Shown here one piece after another: positions 19,659 to 31,052 of a stretch of 64,000 bases of DNA (position 1 is the first letter of the stretch; each line of letters begins with the position of its first letter). The position numbers were made by a program, and so were the translations under genes. Under the pieces are notes generated by a model that was given only the letters and a program-made list of their open reading frames with translations, ran no database searches and had not been told where the DNA came from. Source of the DNA: Nothopassalora personata (Eukaryota; Ascomycota; Dothideomycetes; Mycosphaerellales; Mycosphaerellaceae); NCBI GenBank assembly GCA_033816765.1, contig CM066287.1, positions 2,604,001-2,668,000 on the forward strand, in the 5' to 3' direction.

Positions 19659-21870
19659 TCAGAGCTTGACACCCCACACGCCCCTTCCAGCACATACACC
19701 GAGCCAGTCACCACCCTGTTGGGTCAAGGTACTCTGGGGTGACCACGACACGTTCGCAACTTCATACTCGCATCTCCAGCTTGCGAAAGGTCCTTTGGCT
19801 TGTGGCTCGGCCCCAGTTCCATTACCGTTCACTGCTGGTACTGAGGCTTGATTTTGGGAGTTCAATAGATCCCAGATCAAGACCATGCAGTCATCGGCTC
19901 CTGATGCCAACATCCCTCGTCGGTTTGGGTTCCATTCTATGCTGCGAAGATCTGCTTGATGTCCGCGAAGTTCTAGTAGTGCTGTCCCGGGTTGCCGTAC
20001 ATCCAGTATGCGGATCAGGTTGCTATCTGCAGCAAATGTTGCTAGTAAGTGCGCGTCGTGCGGTGATGCCGCTAAGCGCAATAATGGAGGGGCAAGTGAG
20101 AGAGTCTGTCCGCCTTTTGTTGGAGACGAGGCTGCTGGGGACGAAGCTACGTCATTGTCAGTGTGGACGGGACGTGGTGGGGTGCCATATCTTACATTTA
20201 TCGCCTTTCTCTGCCGGCTCGTAGATGATCGTAGAGTGCTCTAAGCTTCGAAGATCGAACATGCGCACACTGCCATCAGCTCCACAGGAGACAAATACAT
20301 CCACAGAGCCGGCGCAGAATCGCACGTCAAAGACCTCTTTGTCGTGTGCAATGAGCTGAGTCTTGGCAGTCAAAGTTGGAATGTCCCATATCGTGCACGT
20401 GGTATCTATCGAGGACGTTATGATCAGCTTTGGAGAGAGCGTGTTCCAGTCCAACGAAGTCAAAGGCGCAGTGTGCTCCGGCGTCTTGCTGTTGGATAGC
20501 AGCGCTAGCGGCTGCAGCTTTTGGGGCGCTGGTTCCCTTGTATTGGTACTCGCGCTACGGTTGATGCTGCTCGTTGAGTGCGGCGTGCCGGGTGCAGGTA
20601 GGCTCCATAATCGCAAGTGATCACCACTTGTCGCCAGCAGGTCAGTGCTCGTTTTCTGCGAACTGGGCGGTTCCCATAGTATCCTCGTCACTGGATATGC
20701 GCAAGTTGCCTCTGCGACCTTGGTGTGCTCCAAACCATAGGGCGCTCCTCCATGCCCGCTCGTTTCATGCGGCGTAATCTGTGTATCGAGGATTTGTATA
20801 AAGTTGTGCGGATCTTCCAAGTAGCTGCCCACTGCCATCTTGCCAGCGCTGTTTCCCGCTGGGACAGGCCATTTGCACCAGTCATACGCGTATGTCGGGA
20901 ACGGTGCGAGGTAGTTCGAATTCGTGGGCGAGTCTGAGTAGCTGAAGAATGCCGTCCCCTGCGGTCCTTCGTTGGCGTCCGAGATCGCGCGTGATCGTAT
21001 GTCTGTGAGATTCAGAGGGCTGTGAGACGGACCGGTGGAGGGCGTGTGCGCGTGTGAGAGATTGTATGCTTTCGGGTTGGACGTCACCGGCGTCTGGGTG
21101 GGCGTCTGGTTGAAGGGGATGTACTTGTGTGTGCCGTCCATGTTGCCCGGACTGCTGCGCGAATGGCTATGCAGCGTGTTGGCACGCGACGGCGGCGGTG
21201 CTTGCGCGTTGGCGTACTGCGAGGCATTCGTCTGCAACGGCGGGTGCTGCATGGCGGGCGATGCGGTGGGTGCCGTGTACGATGTCGCCGGTCTCGAGGC
21301 GCCGCCTGCAGGCTGCAGAGCGCCTGGGAGAGTGCTGTTCGCTGCAGAGCCGGCGTTGGAGGGCACGATACTCGACGACTGCGGCTGCACGCTGACAGTC
21401 GGTGCAGCGCTTCCCGAGAACGCCGAGTCCTGGAACGAGCTCGTTTGCTGCTGCTGAGCCGTGCTGTACCCGTGCAGCGGTGGTGCGTTGGAGGGGATGG
21501 GAACGTCGGCGGACGGCCGGTGGGCATGTGTTCTTCGGGGCGTACTAATAGTTCTATTGGATTGCTGGGACTCGTTGGGCAGCGGTGATTCCGATGCTGA
21601 CAATGGCGCCGACGGTGTGCCAATGGGCCCCTGCCCGCTGTTCACATGCTGTGCCATGTCATCGTGCTCCTGGCTGCTGCTGCTGGATACGTTGGCGTCG
21701 CTGCCCTGCGAGAAGCTGTCGGTTCCTGCAGATGTGGTCGAAGAGACTCCCGCAGCAGATCGAAGGTTTGGCGCTGCGACGGCCCCCAATCCTAGCGCAG
21801 ATTGGAGCAGACCTGACGAAGCGCTCGGCACTTGTTGCCCCTGTTTATGGTGGTGGCTATGAAAGGGCAT
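19659..21870 (-). CDS. WD40 protein of the WDR68/DCAF7 type
   Basis: Two exons, complement(join(19659..20146,20196..21870)), encode 720 residues. The 49 bp intron (GTAAGA, CTGAC branch, CGTAG acceptor, phase 1) links EPAEKGDK to SSPAASSPTKG and then PPLLRLAASPHDAHLLATF, matching the order in WDR68. The N-terminal 330 residues are Ser/Gln/Pro-rich and disordered. The repeats then start at FPTYAYDWCKWPV, the family's first blade, and include SLDWNTLSPKLIITSSIDTT, FVSCGADGSVRMFDLRSLEH, LIRILDVRQPG and MLASGADDCMVLIWDL. WDR68/DCAF7 proteins are scaffolds for kinases (DYRK type) and transcription regulators. Start is the first ATG; the frame is open 20 codons upstream without ATG. Confidence 0.88.
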
Positions 21871-22238
21871 CCTTCTCGTGCCGTCGAAAGTGACCTCAGT
21901 GTTTCCATCACCTAATGTTTGTTCGAGCAAATCGACAACATATCGCCTGTTCGATGTTTGGCTATTGCTTCACGACCAGCACCGTGCCCCACGTCGGGAG
22001 AATCCTCGACCCAGTCAGTCCTCGGTAGACCATCACAATCAGGACCACCTCGTTCATTTACTGACGTTCATCACCTTTGTCTTTCATACGGCGAGAATAT
22101 ATGTGTCGCGGGAGGACCTGCCTCAGGCTTTGAGGACTGGGGTGCTGGTGCGCGCGGTTTAAGACCGTGATGATAGTAATATAATCCTTCCATCCTCCCG
22201 GACTCGACTGCGGCGATACCCAACATCATCAAGCAGCC
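21871..22238. promoter_or_regulatory. Bidirectional promoter region
   Basis: A 368 bp spacer separates the start codons of the WD40 gene (-) and the phosphopantetheine adenylyltransferase gene (+), so both 5' controls must lie here. No specific operator motif is claimed. Confidence 0.5.
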
Positions 22239-23483
22239 ATGTCCCTGGAACGAGTGCTGTCAGGGGAGCCGCCACGATACCTACTGCTACTTCCACCTGC
22301 GACATCACCAGCGATAGCATCAGCGCTGAAGTCGACCTACGGCGAGACGCTCCATGATGTGCTCAAGGAGGTCGCCGCCCACTCGTCCGAGACGAGCAAG
22401 GCGTCAATATTAGAGATAGCATTGGCATGCCCCTATCTGCTTGATGCACATGCAAAGCCACGGTCGAGTTTGTACGACCAGACACAAGCTCTTGTCGCAG
22501 GCCTGTACAAACTCATCACCATCATCGCGACACAGGAGAACATCAACATTGAAGACTCCGACGGAGTGGACGTGCGAGTCATCTTGGTCGCCTGGTCGGC
22601 AGAGGGAGGCCCAAAGTCCACTGCAAAGACGCCATACGGCCCAGTCATCGATATCGAGACCTTGGCAAAGTCAGGGAGACAATGGCAATTTGCTTTTGGT
22701 ATGGAATCTCAATCCGGCGAGAGCATGTTCAAGGAGTTTGCAATGGCGAGGGCCAGTGGTGGCGAGATTGCACAAGTTCACAGCGACTCTGGCTCGAATG
22801 TGGCTACGACGACATCGAACCCCGAAGCGCAAGCACCAAACAAAACGGCACCTGAGGCCCCTACATACGAGCGTCACCACAACGTTGCCGTTGGAGGTAC
22901 TTGGGATCATCTACACATTGGCCACAAGCTCCTCATTACAATGACAATATTTGCCGTTGACGACGCGGATGAGGCCGAGGAACGAAGTGCCACGATTGGC
23001 ATCACTGGTGAGCAATTGCTCGTCAACAAGAAGTACGCCAATCTGGTAGAGAGCTGGACGGATCGCCAGAAAGCTGTAGCCACATTCTTCAATGCTATAT
23101 TGGACTTTTCGCAGCCAGCTTCCTCTGGCCAGCGACATGCAAGCATACGAGATGACCCTGAGCCTAACGGGAAGTCGATCGATATACACTATCCGAATGG
23201 TCTGGTCGTCAAATGTACAGAGATCCAAGACGCCTTTGGACCTACCATCACCGATGAGAAGATATCTGCGCTAGTCATCAGTGCAGAGACGAGATCGGGT
23301 GGGAAGGCTGTGAACGACAAGCGAAAGGAATTAGGGTGGAAGGAGCTTGATGTTTTCGAAGTTGACGTTCTGGAAGCCGAGGAGGAAGGTCAAGGAGCGG
23401 TTACGAAAGAAGGCTTTGACAGCAAAATTAGCAGTACTGCGATTCGGGAAAAGCTGGCCCGTAAATCCGGCGGCAAGATGTGA
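22239..23483 (+). CDS. CAB4: Phosphopantetheine adenylyltransferase (eukaryotic type)
   Basis: A single exon of 414 residues. The enzyme joins AMP to 4'-phosphopantetheine, giving dephospho-CoA in coenzyme A synthesis. The C-terminal half is the nucleotidyltransferase: GGTWDHLHIGHK (about residues 218-229) carries the HxGH site, GITGEQLLVNKKY follows, and SSTAIREK near the C-terminus is the family's ISSTxxR signature. The N-terminal 200 residues are a poorly conserved domain seen in fungal Cab4 proteins. No dephospho-CoA kinase domain is fused, as expected in fungi where Cab5 is separate. Start is the ATG after CAGCC. Confidence 0.93.
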   Translation: MSLERVLSGEPPRYLLLLPPATSPAIASALKSTYGETLHDVLKEVAAHSSETSKASILEIALACPYLLDAHAKPRSSLYDQTQALVAGLYKLITIIATQENINIEDSDGVDVRVILVAWSAEGGPKSTAKTPYGPVIDIETLAKSGRQWQFAFGMESQSGESMFKEFAMARASGGEIAQVHSDSGSNVATTTSNPEAQAPNKTAPEAPTYERHHNVAVGGTWDHLHIGHKLLITMTIFAVDDADEAEERSATIGITGEQLLVNKKYANLVESWTDRQKAVATFFNAILDFSQPASSGQRHASIRDDPEPNGKSIDIHYPNGLVVKCTEIQDAFGPTITDEKISALVISAETRSGGKAVNDKRKELGWKELDVFEVDVLEAEEEGQGAVTKEGFDSKISSTAIREKLARKSGGKM

Positions 23484-24490
23484 AGGCATCAGAGGCAGCC
23501 ATCACCGGCTTGACTATGTCCAGGAGCGTAGCGTAGCAACTCACGACGTGACGTTGAATGACACCGTCGGCGTGACGGCCCGCGCACATCACAGAGCAGG
23601 GGGCCACGTTCATTCGTCCTTTCATGTCAACTCGCATTCCCATCTCTTTTCAGGTGCATCACCAACCTCACTTCTGAAATCTTGGCACACATCTCACAGT
23701 CCCGCGAGCGGTCACATGTCCGCGCCGGCCGTCGATTCTGCTTCCCGATTCAAGCTGACACAGATGCTCGGTAAAGAGGCACCGTCGAGATTAGCCGTCA
23801 GTGTTTGTAACACCTTAGGCATCAGACCCTCAACCGACACCCGAAGCTGCTGCAAATACATCACAGCCTTCGATTCAGCAGAATTAAAGTGATAATCCTG
23901 CAGACGAAGGCCCGCCGGGTCCGACACGACGTAGAGGTGCTTCCTATCATCTTTTCACTGTAGCTGATGCTGGCACGGTCCTCCATTCTCCGATTCGTCA
24001 TTCTTATAGTGCCAGCGCACGACGCCAGCCGGGATCAAGCATCGTCGACGTGGAGCTGATGATCCAGAAATCTTTCGCCGCACGCGCTCGCGCCGTTCCG
24101 ATTACAATCGCGCATATAGAAAAGGTCACCTGATACTGCAGCTACCTGACGAGTGTGCTTTTCATTCGTCGGGCGTCACTCCCCGTGGTGGCTGCTTGCA
24201 TCCTGTACATATGTAGTCTGCTTCACCTTTTGCAGCCATGACGCCGGTCTTGCATAGGAGGTACGTTGGCACTGTCATGAGGTGATTGCTTTGAGCTACA
24301 GTACTTACGCCTCCCCTTCCCTCATCACATTCTGTGGCACGACCCCCCCAGGACGTTCCGACCCGCGTGCCATACCGACAGCAAACCAGGCCGGCCGAGC
24401 TCTGTGGAAAAGAATGTTCCCTCGCGACGAATCTATCCTGGGGCTACCGCACTCACTTCTCGTCAGCAAATCTGCTACTCTGACACCGCC
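23484..24490. other. Intergenic region
   Basis: A 1 kb gap with no supported gene. The final 200 bp is pyrimidine-rich and probably carries the promoter of the F-box gene. Confidence 0.55.
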
Positions 24491-26201
24491 ATGGACTACC
24501 AGGCCGCATCGCACCCGCTGCCCAGAGGACTGCCTGTGGAACTCTTCAAGCTCATTCTCAGCTATATCGAGCCAAATCACGAACAAGCCCTACCCATCGA
24601 TAAAGCAATCGCCAGTCGGCAATTCTTGAGTGTCGAAAGCCTAGAGCCGCCCGACCCTTCCCGAGAATCTGTGCGAGACTCTCTCTCGACGATCGGCAAC
24701 TTCCGACTGTCTTGTAAAGTTTTCGAGCAGATTGGAGCGCCTTTTCTCTTCGCGAGAGTCGCCACTCGCTTCTCAAAAGACGGTCTGAAGAAGCTTGAGC
24801 GGCTGTCGCATTGGAAGCATCTAGCTTGTCACGTAAAACGATTCACCTATCTGGTACCGTACTTTGTGAAAGGAGGTCTGTCTTCGGGTCGTGGGTTTTC
24901 GGGCATCGCTGACGGCTTGCAGAGCTGAGTGACTTTGATAGACTGCAGTCAGAGCTCCGCCAGGAAGGGGTGCAGGCAGTAGACTCTTTAGCCTTGCGAG
25001 ACAAGATTCGAGAGCAGCGGACGGTACGTGAGGCGCCGCGAGCGCGTTCGCAGTTAGCATCACGACCAAAACTAACATGTGGCGACAGACGATTGCTCTG
25101 AAGGAGGACGCTCGGATACTGAAGGAGGCAATAGCCAGCTTTACCTCCCTGCAGCTTGTCCAGATCCTCCGGGTAGCGAACAGAGAAGATGCTATGCTTT
25201 CCGAGTATCTACAACGACATGAGGAAGCACGGACAGTGATCAACCTGGACTGGACTTCTGCTTGTTCGCACGCAGCACGGACAGTCGGCACAGCGCTCCT
25301 TGACTCCAGCAATATGGAGTGGAATCGGTTTTCTTTACCCATGCTCAGCCCGACCAGTGCTCAGTTCTTGAAGTTATCTGGTCCCAATTCTTTCCAATCG
25401 TTGGCTGAACGCCTATGCTGCTTGACATTACATTTTGATGATAGTGAAGATCTCGAAGCAAAGCTCCAGGACCTCTCGGATCTTTTCAAAGCTGTCTTCT
25501 CCAAGGCCAAGAAGATGAAGGCTATTCACATCGGGTTTCCTTCCCACCGCCCATTGACTTCATCACTGGAGAGCATCTTCCACAATGTCAAATGGGATGA
25601 TCTGGTGGCATTTGGCATCAACGGATGGGAGTTGGAAGATGCAGAGATCATCGGTTTCCTCAAACGACACAAGGAGAAGCTAAGGGGAGTACGGCTACGA
25701 GATGTCCATCTAAAGGAGGGAAGCGCTTGGCGTGAAGTGTTGACTTTTCTTCGAAACGAATTGCGCCACTTGCAATGGGTGAGCCTGAGAAGAGTTGGCT
25801 ATACGGCATACTACAATTCGCCAGAGTACCTTCAAATGGCCGGCGCCGAAGTGCCGCCGATTGACAGTGATACGGAGAGTGAGGACGAGGATGCATCACC
25901 GACTGATCCTGGATCAGCGATCCATGACACGTCTTCAGGTGAATCGCAACGTGACACTGATGAGGACGACAATAGTGCAGCTTCTGACGACGAGCACGGT
26001 CCGGCGGCCAATGATATGGACTTTCCGAATCTGAACTCTCCCAATACCCCTTCTTCGGTTCCTTGGTGCAATTGTGGCGAGGAACGGCAGTCGGACGCCG
26101 CCTCTGAGCTTCGCGACGATGATATCAGGGTGGACAATTTGAAGCGAAAGTACTGGGAGAAGTGGGTATTGCGAAGGTGCTTCAAGCACGACGGCCGGTG
26201 A
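24491..26201 (+). CDS. F-box-like protein with acidic C-terminal region
   Basis: Three exons, join(24491..24875,24923..25023,25089..26201), encode 532 residues. Introns are 47 bp (GTCTGT...GCAG, phase 1) and 65 bp (GTACGT...ACAG, phase 0); the middle exon then reads LSDFDRLQSELRQEGVQAVD, which gives the junctions good support. The start has a CGCCATGG context. The N-terminus (PLPRGLPVELFKLILSYIE, then GNFRLSCKVFEQIGAPFLF) fits the fungal F-box pattern, which would link substrates to SCF ubiquitin ligases through Skp1. The middle shows leucine-rich stretches with a possible HWVSLRRVGY-like repeat. Residues about 370-470 are Asp/Glu/Ser-rich, and a CNCG pair follows. No named family is recognised. 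Confidence 0.75.
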
Positions 26202-27637
26202 GAACAAGGACCTTTGTATTTGCCATGCTCATCAACCGACACCGTGGACCCAGATCGGCGTGCTGTAGGGTTCTGGGATACTCGGCACCCACGAGAAAGC
26301 GCGACTGTAGCTAGCACGGAAGCCAGAAGTCCTAGATGTCAGCGATCAACCGTACTATGTCGCCCACGGTCCGTGGTTGTTCTGCTTGGCACTGACTGCT
26401 TTCGAGCCTAGATGGTGAAGGTGCATGCTCGTCGTGTCCAGGATGATCAGGACAGAGACCCAGTCCCGGATTGAACGGTACAGTCAACGTCTATACGTAG
26501 GCGCCACACGACAAGAAGTACGCACGGGTTGTGTCAGCCCTTGAACTCCCTCCCGCGAAATGTCGCCGGGGAAAAGGTAGACGGAGGGCGGCAGGACATT
26601 GAAAACATCATCAAGCCATCACTTCACCTTCGATGAAGGCTCGCTTGTCGACAGCCTCTGGAAGACGTCTGCACACCCGTAGAGGGTTGGCCGCAGGTCC
26701 TGCCTCGGCGAGAAACCCCGCCGCGACCCAACGCGTCCGTCCCATGGGAAAAAAAAGGTTGGTGAGGAGTATGAGGTAGCGCCGCCTCCAGCGAGCTCAA
26801 CACAGTCCTCACAAGATCATACGGATCAATCGCATCATCGTTCTGCATGCCACCGAAGCGGCCTTGTAGCGACGAGCAAAACACACCAAACAGAGTTGCG
26901 CTACTCACCAAAAATGGCAATCGCGTTCTCAGCCCACATGTCCAAATCTGCCCATCTAATACAGATCCAGCATCGCTTCGCTGTTTGGCGAAGACTTCAA
27001 GGGTTCCATTCTATGCACCGTAGATCATGCATTCCCGGTCGGTGGTCGTGGTGGTGCAGAGGCGCAGTGAACGAACCCACCACGTGCTTGACTGCTGCCT
27101 GTGCAGAAGGCTCGAACCGCGTCGAGTGCATGGGGAATGTTATTAGATGGCTAGTTCTAGCTTTCGCTGAAATCAGGTTTAAAGCAGAAGCGTGGTTTTC
27201 ATATCTGAAATGTTCTGGTTGTTCTGGTTCTCGACTTATTTCTTTCCGGTTCTGCGCACTTTTTGCTGTATATTTTGTGCACATCGCGTTGCAACATTGA
27301 CAGGGTCACTCTAGGCTACCACCACCACCACCTCCTCCTCCTCCTCCTCCTCCGCAGGCCGAAGATGCACTCTTCGCCTCCAAGCGGTGGACATTTGCAG
27401 CCATGCATCGACGGATACCATCACAATCGCCGTGCAGCCGCACCTGTAGCCGGTCTCAGGTGCGCGGGACGCCTTGCATATTTATGCCGTTCTAAGCTTC
27501 CATGCCATGCAGCATACTCCACCAATGCATCTGTCATCACCTGGACGGCCATGGACAGATTGGCCGATTGTACCCAACCTCGTATACTAGAAAGAAAAGC
27601 ATACGCTATAAGCTTGCCTTTTCAAGCTTGACGCGCC
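26202..27637. other. Gene-poor region
   Basis: 1.4 kb without a supported gene. It contains a poly-A run at 26747-26757 and a CAC/CTC trinucleotide repeat at 27317-27354. Confidence 0.55.
27317..27354. repeat. (CAC)n(CTC)n microsatellite
   Basis: About four CAC units pass directly into about eight CTC units in intergenic DNA. Confidence 0.85.
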
Positions 27638-28846
27638 TCACGCCGTCACCATCGGGCTGCCGTGGGCTATTTCGCGATCTTTGAGACTGTCGTAGAACTT
27701 CTTGCATGGCGCATCTAGGAAGCTGCCAGGATATATGAAATCCAGAAGCACCTTCCGTACTTGCTCCCAGTACTGCAGCTGTAAATCCTGCATCAGGCCC
27801 CATAAGAGCTGTTGGAAGAAGGCCACTGTCGAGCCACATGTCACGCTGATGATGAAGATAGCCCATAGAGCCGCCTCTGCCGATTTGGGTTCTTTGAGCA
27901 CGTTCTGGTCCAGCATAATCACCTCTGCCCAAGCAGCCGCAAGTCCCGAGTTATACTTCTGGTCGGAGGCGAAAGTCTGGCCATCAGCACGCTGGCCTTG
28001 GAATATGGTCAGACAAGTGCAGGCAATGCGCAGATGACTCTGAATGGGATGGCCAGGCTGATCGGTGTTTGTCATGGACGCGGTTGCGGACGTCATGACA
28101 ATGTCGAACAGAAGCTCGTGCAAGCGGTTTTCGACGCCCGGACTGGCAAAGTCGATACATGCGGTGCGACTCAACAGGACCAGAAAGGGGTCTGAAATCT
28201 GAATCCGGCCTTGAAGTGCTGCGAATCCCCTTGGGAGTGCAACTGGAAGACGACGGTTGAAGATTCCACCTGCAACCTCGACGCCCTCCATCGCATCGCC
28301 ATTGTCCGAGATCATACCTCCCGCTGATGAGAGAACGTTGCTCGCGTTGCCTAGTTGTGGCATACCGGTACCAGCAAGCATGACAGCGCCTGCTGCGAAT
28401 GAAGCAGCCGACAGGTGCAAAACATTGGTGATCCAGTCCATTAGTGGCTTCAGCGGATTGCTACTTGTCGCTCCTTCCTCATCGTTGCTATGACTCAGAT
28501 CCTGGCTTTGCTGATTCTGCGCAAGCTGTGGCGGTTCAGCGACCTGCACATTCTGCGCATTTGTATTCGGATTCGGGTTAGGAGGAACTTGTAGAGGCGG
28601 GATCGAAGTACCCTCGCTTGGTGACTGCGGACCTTCCCTATGTCGGTCCTCCCTGTTCCTAGCACGGGTTTCTCTGCTCTGAGCCGCGCTTGCTCGTGCA
28701 GCCTGCGCGCGCACAATTCGTCTCGAAGCCTCACTATGACGCCCACGTTCAGAGACGATCACCAGAGGAGGATGTCGCCCGGGACCAGTGGAAAGAGAAT
28801 ATGAATTGTCGTCAGTTGACGACGTATTGTCTCGAGGATGCGTCAT
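27638..28846 (-). CDS. Putative fungal-specific transcription factor-like protein
   Basis: A single exon of 402 residues. The basic, Ala/Arg-rich block RRIVRAQAARASAAQSRETR (about residues 42-61) resembles the region found near the start of many uncharacterised fungal regulators. The C-terminal 250 residues carry long hydrophobic helices (SFAAGAVMLAGTG, ALWAIFIISVTCG, QLLWGLMQDLQLQYWEQVRK) that resemble the ligand-like middle region of fungal-specific transcription factors. In family members I know, this part ends in a W..VR...F.YP.SFL pattern, present here as WEQVRKVLLDFIYPGSFL. No Zn2Cys6 cluster is present, so DNA binding is unproven. The gene could be a truncated relative. Identity is inference. 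Confidence 0.6.
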   Translation of the reverse strand: MTHPRDNTSSTDDNSYSLSTGPGRHPPLVIVSERGRHSEASRRIVRAQAARASAAQSRETRARNREDRHREGPQSPSEGTSIPPLQVPPNPNPNTNAQNVQVAEPPQLAQNQQSQDLSHSNDEEGATSSNPLKPLMDWITNVLHLSAASFAAGAVMLAGTGMPQLGNASNVLSSAGGMISDNGDAMEGVEVAGGIFNRRLPVALPRGFAALQGRIQISDPFLVLLSRTACIDFASPGVENRLHELLFDIVMTSATASMTNTDQPGHPIQSHLRIACTCLTIFQGQRADGQTFASDQKYNSGLAAAWAEVIMLDQNVLKEPKSAEAALWAIFIISVTCGSTVAFFQQLLWGLMQDLQLQYWEQVRKVLLDFIYPGSFLDAPCKKFYDSLKDREIAHGSPMVTA

Positions 28847-31052
28847 CTGAAACGGGCATACAACCAGCTTGCGGCTCTATAAGCCGGAATAAATGTTGCA
28901 CGGTACGTACCACGCACCAATATTGGCCCGGCGGTTCTTCGATGACTTGGCGAGTAAAACGCAGTTGCTCGTTCAGGGAAGCTCTCTCGATGGGAAGCTG
29001 TCAACCTCGCTGGCGGTAAATCTGAGCCTGAGCTGTGGCCACAGCCAACCTGTTCGATGCCGGCATGGTGAATTTTTAGACGCCAACGGAAAGCAGGTGC
29101 AGGACCAGAAGAATAATGTCATAACGCGACATGGACCAGCGAACCGAGTCGACATCGGCTAGCCGCTTGCAGATCACGCCGTCGTCTGCATCTGGCTGGT
29201 CCAGCATTAGCAACATGCCAATGGCGAGGCTCTGCGGCTGATAGGATAAGGTAATGCGTGATCGAGGCGGAGGAGTTAGCATTAGCCGTGAGGCAGAAAG
29301 TCGCGGCCAAGAGCGCCATGTCGACCATTGCCTTGCAGCTGGACGTGCTGGCCATTTGGTTTCGGTCGCTAGAAGACGGGTATTCAGCAAATCACAGCGT
29401 GCAGTGGTGGTGCATCTGATGGCAGAGGAGTATGACGACACAAACGACTGCCAGCGGGGCGTGAACTCTCAAGCCTCTTGGCAACCGTTCTTCCGGCCTG
29501 ATGCAGTTCATAGATATTATCACAGTTATTGTGCCTTTGGTGCTGACACCATTTCCGTCGGTCCGTCTACACGATTCTGTCGATACAACGAGCAGCCGCT
29601 CAGATCTGTTCCTCTCCCTTTGTCAGTGATCACCCTCGAGGGTCCACCACAACCTTATTTTGAACCGCAGGGCAGAGCAGCGACTCAAAGCAGTTTGGTG
29701 AACTTGCACCCGAGCCGTGCCTGCGGTCATGCCGCTGGGACTGCCTACAAACTGCAATTGAGCTCGACGCTGCGGCAATCCAGTTACTGCCACCATGCGT
29801 ACGAGTGAGTGGTACGCAGGTAGGGCAGAGCTTCCCATGGCACGACAGAAACGGTTATCATTGGTCAGGGCAGCTTTTTGGCACCGGCATGAAGCAACAA
29901 CCACCATAGATCAAAGCTAAGATCTCGATGTTGCGGAGGACCACATGCGTTTCCCCGTATAGGAAGTCATGCGAACACCCGCCGGAGCTATTGATCAGCA
30001 AGAGCTGCCAGTATTCCAGAGTCGACACCTTCGCAAGGAGTAGCTTCACATTAGAAGTGTAGATCCTTGGAGGTCCATCGTCATGGTCGACGGTGTGCTG
30101 ACTGATGCTCTTGATGAGCGAGAACGAAGATGTAGGGTTGACCAATTGATCGATCGATGAGGCAGAGCAAGCCGCCCGGTTTGCGTTTGCAGCGTGCATT
30201 ATCAGGACACGTTGGCAGGCGGCCGCTGCAGGCGAGGCGAATGCAGGATGCACATGGCATTTGAGGATGTGAGCTGCACGCCGGAGCAAGGCCTTGGCTT
30301 TGCAGTGCCTGCAGAATGGTTCATTGGATCTGGGCTGTCAGTAGGAAACAGTATCTTTTCATTGCCGCCAAACACGTTGTACCGCCCGCGGCTCTTCGCT
30401 CGCATCTACGTACTACACTGTGCTGGATCATACCGTCGAGCGATGAGGAGCCTCAGGGAGCATTGCCATATGTGCGCCCTGATTGGATATGCTTTGCCGG
30501 CAGAAGCTCGGCTGATTCATCGAGCTGGGATGAAGACCACGACGGCTCCATCATGGTTAGGTCAAACCGGTGCGATGGGAAATCAGGAACACGCCCTCAT
30601 CGGCACCTGTATATGTCAACATTTCTTCGATTGATCATGCAACGGAGATCATTTCCGCCGTCCAAGGATTGGAGTGTTTCACAACATCAGCGGACGTGGA
30701 TAGCCGAGACGTTAGATCGCGGTAAGGTACAATCCATCCACTGATGTCAGGTCCGGGGATCGTCAAGGAAGATGCCTTGTGACCGACCAACACCTGACCA
30801 CCCACAACCGTGAGCACTCGACATCGTGGCCTCGGTTTGACCTAGCGCGTCAGACGACCTTGCCTTTGCCGCGTACTGTACAGTAGCTTCAAGTAAGGTT
30901 GGTCGGTGTGTTTGTGTTTGGGTGGTGGGATGAGAGCTCACGCTCAGGCTCACGCTCACGGAAAAGCTCCTGCAAACACACTCCCTCTCACGTCTCTCCG
31001 TGCGTGTTTATTATCGTGTTGTCTGTTGAGGTCCTTATCACACTGCCCAATC
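28847..31052. other. Long gene-poor region
   Basis: 2.2 kb without an intact gene. Minus-strand frames at about 29076-29441 and 29858-30289 have protein-like composition but no start, family or splice logic I can support; they may be decayed coding DNA. Confidence 0.5.

Noticed and set aside
21084..21623. Arg/His/Pro-rich frames antisense and sense to the WD40 gene N-terminus
   Set aside because: They are shadows of a Ser/Gln/Pro low-complexity coding region.
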